Under the pieces are notes generated by a model. It saw only the letters and a program-made list of their open reading frames with translations. It made no database searches and was not told the DNA's origin. DNA of 64,000 nt from Chrysomallon squamiferum. Taxonomy: Eukaryota; Mollusca; Gastropoda; Neomphalida; Peltospiridae. The stretch's first letter is position 1, and each line of letters begins with the position of its first letter. Made by a program: the position numbers and the translations under genes. The stretch lies in the NCBI GenBank assembly GCA_012295275.1, contig CM022667.1, positions 21,708,667-21,772,666 of the forward strand. The letters are read 5' to 3'. This document shows positions 41,289 through 58,142 of this stretch, piece after piece.

Positions 41289-41400
41289 ATAACTCGTCTG
41301 ATACGCGTATTATGATTATAGATAGTATTTAATACTATAGATTAATACTATAATATTTAATACTATCTATAATCATTATATGCGTATCAGTCGAGTTAAT
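41289..41400. repeat. Long fold-back (inverted repeat) with ~50-base arms
   Basis: The left arm starts AACTCGTCTGATACGC and the right arm reads GCGTATCAGTCGAGTT, centred near 41344. The arms pair over about 50 bases with roughly five mismatches, including an uninterrupted match through ATGATTATAGATAGTATT, and almost no loop remains. It could be a small non-autonomous inverted-repeat element or a transcribed hairpin. Confidence 0.85.
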
Positions 41401-41412
41401 CTATATATCAAA

Positions 41413-41445
41413 CAGATAATGATCAGTGAATCTGATCGTTATCTG
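41413..41445. repeat. Stem-loop with 14-base stem and 5-base loop
   Basis: CAGATAATGATCAG is followed by loop TGAAT and CTGATCGTTATCTG. Thirteen of 14 positions are complementary and the remaining one is a T-G pair, which RNA would tolerate as a wobble. It lies 13 bases after the larger fold-back, so the two may form one structured unit. Confidence 0.75.
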
Positions 41446-41615
41446 TGCAGTAATACTGTCATAGAAAGAAAAAGACAGGAACACGAATTATTTTTATATT
41501 TCACATAGTTTTTAATACGCTGACAATCATATGTTGTCAACAGTCTGAGCATATACCAGTAGTGTGCTAAACCGAAAACTATCGTACTTTGTCATTATGT
41601 ATATAACATTATTTT

Positions 41616-46547
<4,932 letters not shown>

Positions 46548-46579
<32 letters not shown>

Positions 46580-46620
46580 ATTTTATGAATTATTATTATT
46601 ATTTTTTTTTTTTTTGCATT
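46548..46620. repeat. ATT and poly-T tract
   Basis: ATT units with one AATATTTTATGAATT interruption, ending in a poly-T run. Confidence 0.93.
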
Positions 46621-46822
46621 TTGTTTTATTGTTCTCTTTTTTAATTAATTAATTTATTTATAAACTCAGAGATGAATGCTGTAATCATTTTATAGTCACA
46701 TGCATTTCATATAATTTACTGTAACACATTTTGAGAATTACATTAAAAAGTAAATTAAAAAAGAACGCATTTTGTCAGTGTTTTACACAATACTATATGA
46801 CAACATGTTGTAATGTTTCAGT

Positions 46823-47085
46823 AAATGCATTTTAATACTGGTTTTTTAGTTTACAGTTTTATATTTAATACATTTTAATACTGGTTTTACTTTTGCAGTT
46901 TTACATTTAATACATTTTAATACTGGTTTTACTTTTGCAGTTTTACATTTAATACATTTTAATACTGGTCTTACACTTTACCGTGTTACATTTAATACAT
47001 TTTAATACTAGTTTTACACTTTACAGTTTTAAAGTTAATACATTTTAATACTGGTTCTATATTTTACTGTGTTAATACATTTTGA
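46823..47085. repeat. 42- to 43-bp minisatellite, six units
   Basis: Six units share AATACATTTTAATACTGGTT followed by a T-rich part and a CAGTTTTACATTT-like end. Units two and three are nearly identical; the outer units differ more. Lengths are 42 or 43 bases. Short frames run through it, but the composition is not protein-like. Confidence 0.9.
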
Positions 47086-50000
47086 AAACGCTGTTGACAG
47101 TGAAGTCGAATATATTTTGATGTGGAAAATAGTTTTTGATATTGCTTGACTACTATTTCACTTTATAAGATCAGTTAAATTTGCCTCCGCTATCACATTA
47201 AATTTGAGTAAAACATTTCACAGTTTGCGCTTGCCAGACAGTTTGTGGTTTTCAATTTAGGAAACAAATCGATGTGTTCCTTTCACTGAGGACTTTTGAA
47301 TGACTCTAAATTAGCTAACATGCTACCTGATAAACGCGAAGTTAGAAAGTCGCCATGACAGTCTACATTGCATTAGAGTCCATTAATATCGTTTTACAGC
47401 TTTTTATCATACTAGAAAAGTGTTAGTTAATGAAAAAATCTTCGTCGTCATCATTATCACCATTAATAGCAGCAGCAGCGATAACATTAATTTCCATAAT
47501 CATTTTCTTACTGTAATATAATGTTTACTACAATCTTATCGTTGTGTTATGGTTATCATGGTTAAAAGCGTCTAGGAAAAACAAGACATGTAATTAAAGT
47601 TTACTTAAAAGTTTTATTTTATTATAAAACAGTTACAATTAAACACATCTCTGTTTTTCTACTGTGTTAATGTTATTCAAATTGGACTGTTTGAAAGATC
47701 TTCCTTCAAACGATAAAATGGATTTCGTCTCCGAAAAGTAATTAGATTGACACCAAGTAGTTTCATCAAGAGCTGGGTGAAGATAAAAAGAGACACAGAT
47801 GAAGTGAAACCCAGTTAAACGTGACAGAGTGTAAATTCGTGTTAACTTTAACTACAGTCAGTGTGAATTGTACTTTGACGAGTGGAATCAGTTGAATCAG
47901 TTTGTCACTCGTCTTAGACTCAGTTCCTTTAGTCCATTACAGTTCTTCTTCCTTGTTTTATTTTTCGTTGTTTTTATGATGTCCCCTTTTCCTTTTGCTC
48001 TGATTATTATTATTTTTTAAATAGTATTACTGCTGATTCTACTACTACAGCTTCTACTAGTACCATCACCACTACTATTATTAGTATACGGCTACTTCTG
48101 CTATCACGACTACTATGCTTTATTACTACTGTTTATTCTGCTACTACTACTCATAATACTACTACTACAAGTAATACTGTCTGACAGTATTCTGTCAAAG
48201 TATGTGTATTTGAAATTGTTTTAACGAAACTATATGATCAAATATATGTTTGTGTATACTGAATGCTGTGTCAGCTGAAATATTACCAGGGAGAAACAAT
48301 TATTACGTTCTGGGTAAAAGAGGACGTAACATCGATAAATCTTTACGTGTATACGCTCACTTAATACAACACAGATTTATCATTAGACACACTAGCACGT
48401 GATACGACTCTATTTGTATATTTATATTCAGTCTGAGAGAGAAAACATTGATCTTAATAATGACATAATACCTTCACTCAAGCTGTAACAGTAACAGATC
48501 GAAATATACACATCACTTTTATTTATCAGATATGCTTTAAACGTTTTTGTTCTATTTATATTTTTCGAGATAAATGGTTTATTAAGTAGTGTCGTGTAAG
48601 TATAAAACGTTATTTATTTCACGTCATAATGCCACAGTATCGGTTTTAACTGATACCAAAAATAAATTTTATTCAATGAATTAATGATTATATTATACAG
48701 ATAATGGCTACCTAGCTTATAAGTATTTCATCTTGAATCAGAAACAAGAGTACCTTAAAATTATAAACTCACGAATTACTGTGGACTTTTTTAACATCTT
48801 CTTCTTCTTTTTAAAAGAAGATTTATATAATGATCTGTCCCCTCCTTCTCTTTATGCGGTAGATATCTTTATTGCTTCAGTTTTGTAATTTTAATGTCAA
48901 AGAACCATAGCAGCAAAATGTTTTCATTCATCGCAGGAAATGTGAGAAGCACAGAAATCAGTTTCTTCAATGCTTTTAAAAAAACAAAAACAAAAAAAAC
49001 AACAAGATTAAGAAAATCACAAAGAAAAAAATAAATCAAAATAAAATAATAAAATAATAAGAAGAAAAAATAAAAGAAAAACATTGTAAAAAAATAAATT
49101 AGTTATTTCGGTTACTCTGCATTTGCAGAGAGCTGAAACAGTGTCCTGTCCCGTACAAAAGTTTAACCATTACAAAAAATGATATAAATAAATATGTGCT
49201 GTGCTGCAAATTAAGAATTTTTTGTTTAATAACAACACTTCGTTTCTGGCTAATATTAATCTTTACTGATATACGAGTCTTCTGTACTGAAGATATGAAA
49301 CGGAAAATCTGCTGATCATTGCAAACGTATTCGTGACGATACAAAACAATTTTTTTTAAAACAAGTTATGGATGAAATCGGAATGATTCCTTCATTCCTA
49401 TTGTTTAAAAAACATTTTTCCTAAATGGTTGTAAATCTGGACATCCACCAAAATCTGAATACAAGATATGCTAACGTTCATGTCTCGTTGGATCATCTTC
49501 TTCAAAATACAAGTCAAACAACACGAGAGTGACACAAAACAACTTCATTCTTCTTTCACTATGTACTGGAGACTGTCAGACATCCAACACTGGGTTTCTG
49601 GGCTGAGTCTGTTCATCTCTGCATCGTTCCACTGTTTTTTGCTATTTTGTCAGATCATATTTTTAATATTAAAACAATTATATGAGATACCATTTTTAAT
49701 ATGGAGTAAATTTGAAGTATTGAGAGCAAAGTATGTATTTTCATTGTACCTAATACCAACATGAACACACACTCACAAAACAAATTTTCTTTTTGGAAAA
49801 TAAAATGAAACGCTTTTGTTTCACTGTCTCAGTTAAAGGATTGTCCAGGTTCATGAATATTAACTTGGAGGCATAAATGATTACGAAGAAAATCACAAAA
49901 GAATGTCACATGGATAAACAATTTGTTTGAAAACAAACAGCATGGTTACATCACCTGAACCATTTTCCACCTGCTAATTAATTATTAATAATCTTTGAAT

Positions 50001-53000
50001 GTGATACTTTTTCTGTACATGATAAATATTTTTTAAATTTATTTTTCTATTTAATTATTTATTTTCTATTCATTACAAAATTTAGGAAATATTTTAAAAG
50101 AAAACACTAGAGACGTTTAGTCAATGCCTCTTTTGAAATACATTCCTACGTTGTTTGGTGAAAATACATTAATTATTAATAATTCAAATGAACCAATCAA
50201 CAGACATGATATTAATAAGTACACTAAAACGAGAACTCAGTCATTTATCCACAGTAAGATCAAATTAAAGAACAAAATCCCAGCATGTGGTGGTTGGCCC
50301 CTGATATATATTTTTGCGAGTCAAATTTTATGTTATACTGAAAAGTATTTTATTTAAATGGTGACAGTTCCACCTATTTTCTAAAAGTTTGGATTCGCCC
50401 CTGACCAGAAGCTGGTTCATTCATTCATTGACAATAATGAAGAGTGCAAACAAAAGTAATGTATTTGTGAATAGTTGCTATGGTGATGTCGTTAAATGCG
50501 CTTTAATAAAACGCCATGGCAACAACGAACATCGGCGTATGCTGCATGATGGCCATTATTAATTCAAAACCCGTCATCAGTACCAAGTGAAAATATGTTT
50601 ATTATTACAGTCATTGTTCCGAAACCAAGTAACTAGAACATATTGCACATAATTATCAATAAACATAGTGCAGCTTTTCGACGTTTTTCGTTGTTTTGTT
50701 TGTTTTCGTAGACAAGTTAGGCATCGCTGCTTGATGATTTACGTTTATTTCGAAACGTATCCGTAAAATCTGTTATAATACTTTGATTCATAACACTCTC
50801 GTGTAGACAGTGCAGGAATATATGTTATTATTAATTCCTGAATAACAATGGTTTTCTGTTCAGTTACTGTTAATCTGCATTTAGAAATGTATTCAAAATT
50901 TCATTTAAATGTGTTGTGCAGCTACAGTTGAAAATACTAAATTAAAGGATTTATATATGATAAAAAACGAAACATTTCAGCTAAACAAGTTCCTTTATCG
51001 TTTTCTTTTGAAAGAACTCACTGTAAATTTATAATTATAATGAAGTTTGCCAATGTTTTCTAACTACTGAAAGTAAAAAAACAACAAAAAAACCAACAAT
51101 TTGAAACAATCGTCTGTGAAATATGCTGTTTTGTTGATTTCACGAAGACTGCTTGTTTGTAGATAAGTGATCGTGTTTATCAGAGACACACTGAGTGGAG
51201 TAGCACACTGCTGCCTCTAATAAACATTGTCATTAACGTGCGTAACATGATGTGGAAGTCATTTTTAATTATATTGTGTGCAGGAGATATACTCTCTGTG
51301 TGTGTGTGGTGTGTATGTGTGTGTATATTTTATATGTTTTATATATGGGCAAAATCTGTTTAGATGTAAGATATTTATATGTTTCTAAAACGTATGTCAA
51401 ATGATAAAGATTCCTTCGAACACAAAGAAATCTTAATACTTAGAGATTCGCTGAACTGTTCTGCTCCTTTCCTTTGGGATTTACGGTAACTGATGAACTG
51501 TAACAATCTCTCCTGATGCCATTATCACCACTCCAGTAACAGTCTCTGAGGCGGGTTGCTCAAAGAGATTTACATATGGACGTAAAGGATTGATAAAATA
51601 TCTCGAGAAGATGGAAAACGCTTAGCTGCTGTTCAGACATACTTGATAGCCAGAGTTCGTGCTCATTCGCAAAGCAATCGACCTACAGAACTTGGCTTTT
51701 AAATTTGCTTTATTATATATATTTTTTTTATTATTATTTTTTTAATTATCAGTATTATCGCAAGTCTTTCAGAAGCCATGACCGTTTTAAGACAGACAGA
51801 CAGGCTTCTGTCTTGGTGTTTTTATAAAGTTATTTAGGGAAGCCAAATTATCAGCAGTCTCGTAGAATTTTCATTGATTTTCATATTTGTCACAGTGTTT
51901 CACAACAATGGAGTGAATAATGCACAGAATACAGGTTTGAGGTAAATTTCGTAGTAGGTCGAGATCGAACACGTTGACAAGTCTTCAGTGCTTTGTTTTC
52001 TACGTGAAAGTCCATTCTGCAAGATGTGCTAGGAAAATCGAATGAAAATCTGATAAAACGACAGTGGCTATCTGTGACCTTATTATTTAAGTACTGCTCT
52101 TGTTCAATAAAAGTGATTGAAAAATAACAGTAATAATGAAAAGATCGATATGTATGGACATGTTTCGACATTATTTTTATAGTCGTGTCTTAGTCGCTCG
52201 GAAGACAAAGAAAATCTGAACATCTCGGTGAATAAAGAGAACATTCTAACAAATGACAATAACGAAAATAATTTCAAACAGCTGTCTCGCCATTACTAGT
52301 ATGTAAATTACTATCACCTGGCAAGCATTCGTGGATTTTGTAAATATTTATCTGATAAAACTATATAATTATATAACAAGTTTTTTTTTTCAGGTTTCTT
52401 TTTTTTTTACAATTATTAACACTTGGATGTGGAAATGAAGGATCCCAGCATCTGAAACTGTGATATTTATATACAGCGGGATTGTAAGAGTGAAATACAA
52501 TTAGTGAAAAGCTATTACATTCAGGTATGCACTATATGGCTGTTGGCTGGGGACAGCTAGAATGGAATGAATTGTAATTTGTGTGATGGAGCCATCACCT
52601 AACACACACACGTGGTTTAATCTATTTCAGTTTAATCACAATGCCGATATTCGGTTCCAGTCTGAACAGCATGTGTCATATTAAATTAATAATGACGTCC
52701 AATTCCCAAAGGCAAATACATTGGGATAAGTATATGACAGAAGAAACATCAGCGGGTAGCAGAGGTCAAAGGGGAAACAAACAGTCGATAAAATTCAAAT
52801 ACCAAAGTCAGCTGACAAGCTGAACAAAATAATATATATACAGAAGTGTAAATATAAATAGGAATTGGAAAAACGAATACTACGAAGGCCAGTTTAAAAA
52901 CAAAAATCGAATAACCAGTCACACTACGAAAAAGAAGAATACAGAGAAGAGGAAGACAAAAAAAATTAAGACTTAACCTAACTTTAAATATGGATGGCTC

Positions 53001-53153
53001 CGATATAAAGCCAAGAAAGCTGTTACAGAACTGGAGTTAAAAGCAGCATGTGTTCTCTAATTATTTAGATAAATAGATAAATAAAGCCAATAATAAAAAA
53101 TTAAAAAGATATTAAGTGTCGGAGACGCGAGCAGTGTAACAGGTGTTGCTGCA
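47086..53153. other. Unassigned sequence upstream of exon 1b
   Basis: TAC/ACT trinucleotide-rich stretches lie at 48020-48180. A-rich patches lie at 48975-49090. A 98-codon frame at 49468-49764 and a 93-codon reverse frame at 51890-52171 have no recognised domain. The last 300 bases before exon 1b are A/G-rich. No promoter motif could be fixed. Confidence 0.5.
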
Positions 53154-53207
53154 ATGTCTATGCTGGCAGTTACTCGTCACGCGTTCTTCCCAGTACTATG
53201 GATCTAA
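53154..53207 (+). promoter_or_regulatory. Out-of-frame upstream reading frame overlapping the exon 1b start
   Basis: An ATG at 53154 opens 17 codons that end at TAA 53205-53207, ten bases past the exon 1b ATG (53198). If the transcript includes it, ribosomes using this ATG would pass the main start, so it could lower or regulate translation. Exon 1a has a similar arrangement. The transcription start is unknown. Confidence 0.3.
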
Positions 53208-53282
53208 CTCTGGGTGTAGCAACTTTCACCTTCTCTTTGTTTTACTTGACGTGTTTGGTGACAGGAAAATCAACGCAGTCGT
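53198..53282 (+). CDS. Signal-peptide first exon (exon 1b)
   Basis: This first coding exon has 28 codons plus one base. It begins Met-Asp-Leu-Thr-Leu, has a strongly hydrophobic core at about residues 5-21 (Phe, Leu, Val, Tyr), and ends Val-Thr-Gly-Lys-Ser-Thr-Gln-Ser. Cleavage after Gly23 (Val at -3, Gly at -1) or Thr22 is plausible. The final T is followed by the donor GTGAGTAT, giving a phase-1 intron. It aligns with exon 1a without gaps: 9 of 28 residues are identical, including Gly-Lys-x-Thr-Gln, and 21 of 26 bases match across the last 19 exon bases and first 7 intron bases. The frame stays open past the donor for about 57 more codons of AT-rich, unconvincing protein, so splicing is the better model. 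The likely partner is exon 2 at 61292. An out-of-frame upstream reading frame (53154-53207) overlaps this start. Confidence 0.65.
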
Positions 53283-54368
53283 GTGAGTATTGCTGTTCAT
53301 TTTTGTTACAAAGTTTGAGATGCCAGAATAATCCCACGTTTCCTTCCTGTTGTGTTTTTCAAATACAATGTTTTAAAATATTTAAACATATAAACAAGCG
53401 CAGGTATAAACACACTTATTCTCTCTTTCCCTATCTCATCATATTACATTAGTCTTTAAAACTCTTCATTACATTGTGTTGATGAATATGCTTGTAAGCA
53501 TTCTTATTAATAATGTATAACAGTACTTAAATGTGTTTACGTGTTAATGTGGAGAGTAGAGATGTGTTTTTACGTGTTATTTAATGACATAGCTTGGGAA
53601 CAAATTTCAAGATTTTAAAAAACAAGTACCATGTAGGAAATAATTATGTATTCCTTCTAATTATTATTTTATTAACCAATGTACTTTTTCATCATAAGGG
53701 TGATGTTCGTTCTTTTTTTCCTTTTGTGTTGTTGTTGTTTTATGATACAAATGAAATTTATTAACAGCCGTTTTATTTTTATTGATCACCTTCTACATTT
53801 GTAGTTTAAAATACAAAAATAAAAATGGATTTTAATAGTTATATGTTACCTCCGGTTATGTCACCAGTTTTATCGAGCATAAATGATAATGTACTGAAAT
53901 ACATTATTTCACTCATGACAAGCAAAGAAACAAGAACAGATGTTGATTTTGTTTTATTTAAAAATGTTCATTGACATACATAGATACGTTTTTGAGAATT
54001 TATTATTAATTGAAATAATATTTGGAGTTCTTGTATTTTTCAGTTGTACTTCAGTGAAAGTATTTATTATTTCATATTTAAAACGCAACAGAGGACTTCT
54101 CGAAATCACCGATATTTGAGTTTTTCTGTCAGTAACTTTGTTCAAGCCTCGCCTTTCCCAGAGAGAGCGCTTTCACAACCACCTGATTATTCCTTGTTTT
54201 TATTTAGACGTACCTTTAGCTTAGTAACAGCATTTCTCTATATTTCATTATACTGTAACATAGATAATTATAGTAATTATAATTAATTATTAACAAATTA
54301 ACTCACATTCTCGTGATAATTTTGTGATTGTATTCAAGATGTTTACCATTAGTTCTCGTCTAAAGCTT

Positions 54369-54369
<1 letters not shown>

Positions 54370-54420
<51 letters not shown>
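54370..54420. repeat. Poly-T tract
   Basis: A run of about 51 T within the inferred exon 1b-exon 2 intron. It could be the reversed poly-A tail of a retroposed sequence, but no element was recognised beside it. Confidence 0.97.
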
Positions 54421-54422
<2 letters not shown>

Positions 54423-55444
54423 GATAATATTTTATAGTGTTTTGATACTGGGATATTTTCTGAAGTGACGATAATCCCAAACCATAACAAACACTGGCTC
54501 TGTCAAACTGGCCTGAAAGCAAATTGTAAAATTAAGTTATTTCTGCGACTTAGACGACGTCCGCTGTCCTTGGGGCGCTTCTGAGATTTGATTACTACTA
54601 GTTTATCATTTTTTATATGAAGTGATATATTGTTTAGTGATTTTAAACTCCTGAGAAACAGAAGAATTCTTCTGTCATCCTTAACTTCTATCTGCCTTTT
54701 TATTGATTTATAGCCTCTTATAGGACTGGTATTTTTGAATATGCTGGTATAATGGTGACGTCTGCCTTTAATACAACAGTATCTGAGGTATGAGTTACCT
54801 TCAAACTGATTAATCAAAAAGTGTGATTACGTTGTTTTATAATCTTTTTCTACTAAACTACACACTTTTATTTATTTATTTTTTTATTTTTTATTTTTTA
54901 TTTTTTAAAGACAAGTTGTAATTGATATTTCGAAGTGATTTTACTAATATCTATGTTATTTTATGAAAAGACGTATCACTATTTCGTCAGTAATAATTAA
55001 ATATTTATAGAAACCGTCTCGAATGAGTAACTCTGAATAACCAACAGAATCGTTGTTTATTACATGTTAAAACTGGTTAGTGTAACTAATCACTGACAGA
55101 TATAGTTTTGGATTTAGTCCCATGTATATTTTATATGTATGGCAAATATCGGATTAATGTTAAATATTTGTTTTCTGAAATTCGATACAAATGGGATAAA
55201 GGCTACAGACAAAATTATACTAGAAAATATACTATATCTGTATATATCTACAAAGACAGTAAAGTAATCAGATGCTATTTATACATGGATTTTACTAACA
55301 GAAAGATGCTGGACTCCATTCTGATTACCGTGCACATACAAATAACGAATAATTAGAAAATTGCCTGCTGATTTTTATTAGTGCGGTTTCTCTTAAGTTA
55401 TTGGATTCGGGGAAAGAGTAATTTATTAGAATTATTCTCAACCC

Positions 55445-55671
55445 ACAGAGAACCAGGGGAGTGTTAAAGTGAATCAAAGAGAATCATCAAGTTTCAAATA
55501 GTACCACATAGTACCATAAACAACTACCGAGTACCAAAGTGTACCAGTGGTATCAGAGATCACCACAGAGAGAACCAGATAATACCACTGTAGCAGTTAA
55601 TACCTGACAGAGATTCAGAGTATCGTACAGTGCCTCAGTGACCCAGAGAGAATTATACAGTATTATGTACC
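55445..55671. repeat. Diverged left fringe of the ~60-bp minisatellite
   Basis: This stretch contains scattered pieces of the unit (GAACCAG, AGTACCA, ATCAGAG, CAGAGAGAAT) with irregular spacing. It looks like an older, decayed edge of the array that homogenisation no longer reaches. Confidence 0.7.
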
Positions 55672-57640
55672 AGAATATTATAGAGTGTAATACACAACAG
55701 AGTATCAGGTACTATCAGAGACAATTAGGGAGTATAATATAGTACCTGAACGCAGAACAGACTATCAGATACTATCAGAGACAATTACAGAGTATAATAT
55801 AGTACCTGAACACAGAACAGAGTGTCAGATACTATCAGAGAGAATTATAGAGTATAATATAGTACCTGAACGCAAAACAGACTATTAGATACTATCAGAG
55901 ACAATTACAGAGTAAAATATAGTACCTGAACACAGAACAGACTATCAGAGAGAATTACAGAGTATAATATAGTACCTGAACACAGAACAGACTATCAGAG
56001 AGAATTACAGAGTATAATATAGTACCTGAACACAGAACAGACTATTAGATACTACCAGAGAGACTTACAGAGTATAATATAGTACCTGAACGCAAAACAG
56101 ACTATTAGATACTATCAGAGACAATTACAGAGTATAATACAGTACCTGAACACAGAACAGAGTGTCAGATACTATCAGAGAGAATTACAGAGTATAATAT
56201 AGTACCTGAACACAGAACAGAGTGTCAGATACTATCAGAGACAATTACAGAGTATAATACAGTACCTGAACACAGAACAGAGTGTCAGATACTATCAGAG
56301 AGAATTCTAGAGTATAATATAGTACCTGAACACAGAACAGAGTGTCAGATACTATCAGAGAGACTTCTAGAGTATAATATAGTACCTGAACACAGAACAG
56401 AGTGTCAGATACTATCAGAGAGAATTATAGAGTATAATACAGTACCTGAACACAGAATTGAGTGTCAGATACTACTATAGAGAATTACAGAGTATAATAT
56501 AGTACCTGAACACAGAACAGAGTGTCAGATACTATCAGAGAGACTTCTAGAGTATAATATAGTACCTGGACACAGAACAGAGTGTCAGATACTATCAGAG
56601 AGACTTCTAGAGTATAATATAGTACCTGAACACAGAATTGAGTGTCAGATACTACTATAGAGAATTACAGAGTATAATATAGTACCTGAACACAGAACAG
56701 AGTGTCAGATACTATCAGAGAGACTTACAGAGTATAATATAATACCTGAACACAGAACTGAATGTCAGATACTATCAGAGAGACTTACAGAGTATAATAT
56801 AGTACCTGAACACAGAACAGACTATCAGAGAGACTTACAGAGTTTAATATAGTACCTGAACACAGAACTGACTGTCAGATACTATCAGAGAGAATTCTAG
56901 AGTATAATATAGTACCTGAACACAGAACAGAGTGTCAGATACTATTAGAGAGAATTACAGAGTATAATATAGTACCTGAACACAGAACTGAATGTCAATA
57001 CTATCAGAGAGACTTACAGAGTATAATATAGTACCTGAACACAGAACAGACTATCAGAGAGACTTACAGAGTATAATATAGTACCTGAACACAGAACTGA
57101 CTGTCAGATACTATCAGAGAGAATTCTAGAGTATAATATAGTACCTGAACACAGAACAGAGTGTCAGATACTATTAGAGAGAATTACAGAGTATAATATA
57201 GTACCTGAACACAGAACTGAGTGTCAGATACTATCAGAGAGAATTATAGAGTATAATATAGTACCTGAACACAGAACTGATTGTCAGATACTACTAGAGA
57301 GAATTACAGAGTATAATATAGTACCTGAACGCAGAACTGAGTGTCAGATACTATCAGAGAGAATTATAGAGTATAATATAGTACCTGAACACAGAAATGA
57401 TTGTCAGATACTACTAGAGAGAATTACAGAGTATAATATAGTACCTGAACACAGAACAGGCTATCAGATACTATCAGAGACAATTACAGAGTATAATATA
57501 GTACCTCAACACAGAGCTGAGTGTCAGATACTATCAGAGAATTACAGAGTATAATATAGTACCTCAACACAGAACTGAGTGTCAGATACTATCAGAGAAT
57601 TACAGAGTATAATATAGTACCTCAACACAGAACAGACATA
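55672..57640. repeat. ~60-bp intronic minisatellite, about 33 units
   Basis: The array repeats a unit of about 60 bases with the segments AGAGTATAATATAGTACCTG, AACACAGAACAG and TCAGATACTATCAGAGAGAA. Several units are 10 bases shorter because one of two near-identical ACTATCAG-type modules is missing, and the last few lose a further short segment. Substitutions recur in distant units, which suggests repeated unequal exchange. It lies inside the inferred exon 1b-exon 2 intron. Stops occur in all frames. Confidence 0.95.
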
Positions 57641-57890
57641 AATAGAGGGTTTATCAGTCTGTAGTGACCAATAAGAGCTGTGTTGGTGCACAGTTTGTCA
57701 TAGACCATTATCTGACTACCATGTAATAGCTGTTGGGGTTTATTATGGTGGGCAAACCAATTAATCATCAGCAAAATCTTTACAGCGTTATTTTCCTTTC
57801 AGTGGTTGTGTGTTTTAGATGTGATGTTGTTATATTTCCTCTTTACAGACAAATAAATAAATATGAAATCTTCGTTTCCGAGTTATTACA
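57641..57890. other. Spacer between the ~60-bp and 70-bp repeats
   Basis: Plain intronic sequence; a short frame beginning at 57733 runs into the 70-bp units and is not credible. Confidence 0.6.
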
Positions 57891-58095
57891 CTCATACAAC
57901 TCAATTATTTTATTCTTACCCAAGCAGAAATTAGGCAGTTGCAAATGAATAATTATTATACTCATACAACTCAATTATTTTATTCTTACCCAAGCAGAAA
58001 TTAGGCAGTTGCAAATGAATAATTATTATACTCATACAACTCAATTATTTTATTCTTACCCAAGCAGAAATTAGGCAGTTGCAAATGAATAATTA
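57891..58095. repeat. Three tandem 70-bp units
   Basis: Three copies of a 70-base unit start at 57891, 57961 and 58031, each beginning CTCATACAACTCAATTATTT. The first two are followed by AATTATTATA; the third ends differently at AATTAATCTA. The copies are otherwise identical by eye, so the triplication is recent or an assembly effect. They follow directly after a short open frame and lie in the inferred intron. Confidence 0.95.
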
Positions 58096-58106
58096 ATCTA
58101 GATAAA

Positions 58107-58142
58107 TACACACACGTATATATATATATATATATATATATG
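58107..58142. repeat. TA microsatellite
   Basis: A short ACACACGTATATATA-type tract just after the 70-bp units. Confidence 0.93.

Noticed and set aside
52880-53060. Lys/Arg-rich stretch before exon 1b, considered as a decayed transposon open frame
   Set aside because: Frames are short and interrupted, and no motif could be named.
54503-54817. 104-codon reverse-strand frame rich in Lys and Arg
   Set aside because: Composition is not low-complexity, but there is no recognisable domain, no evident splice context, and it lies within the inferred intron.
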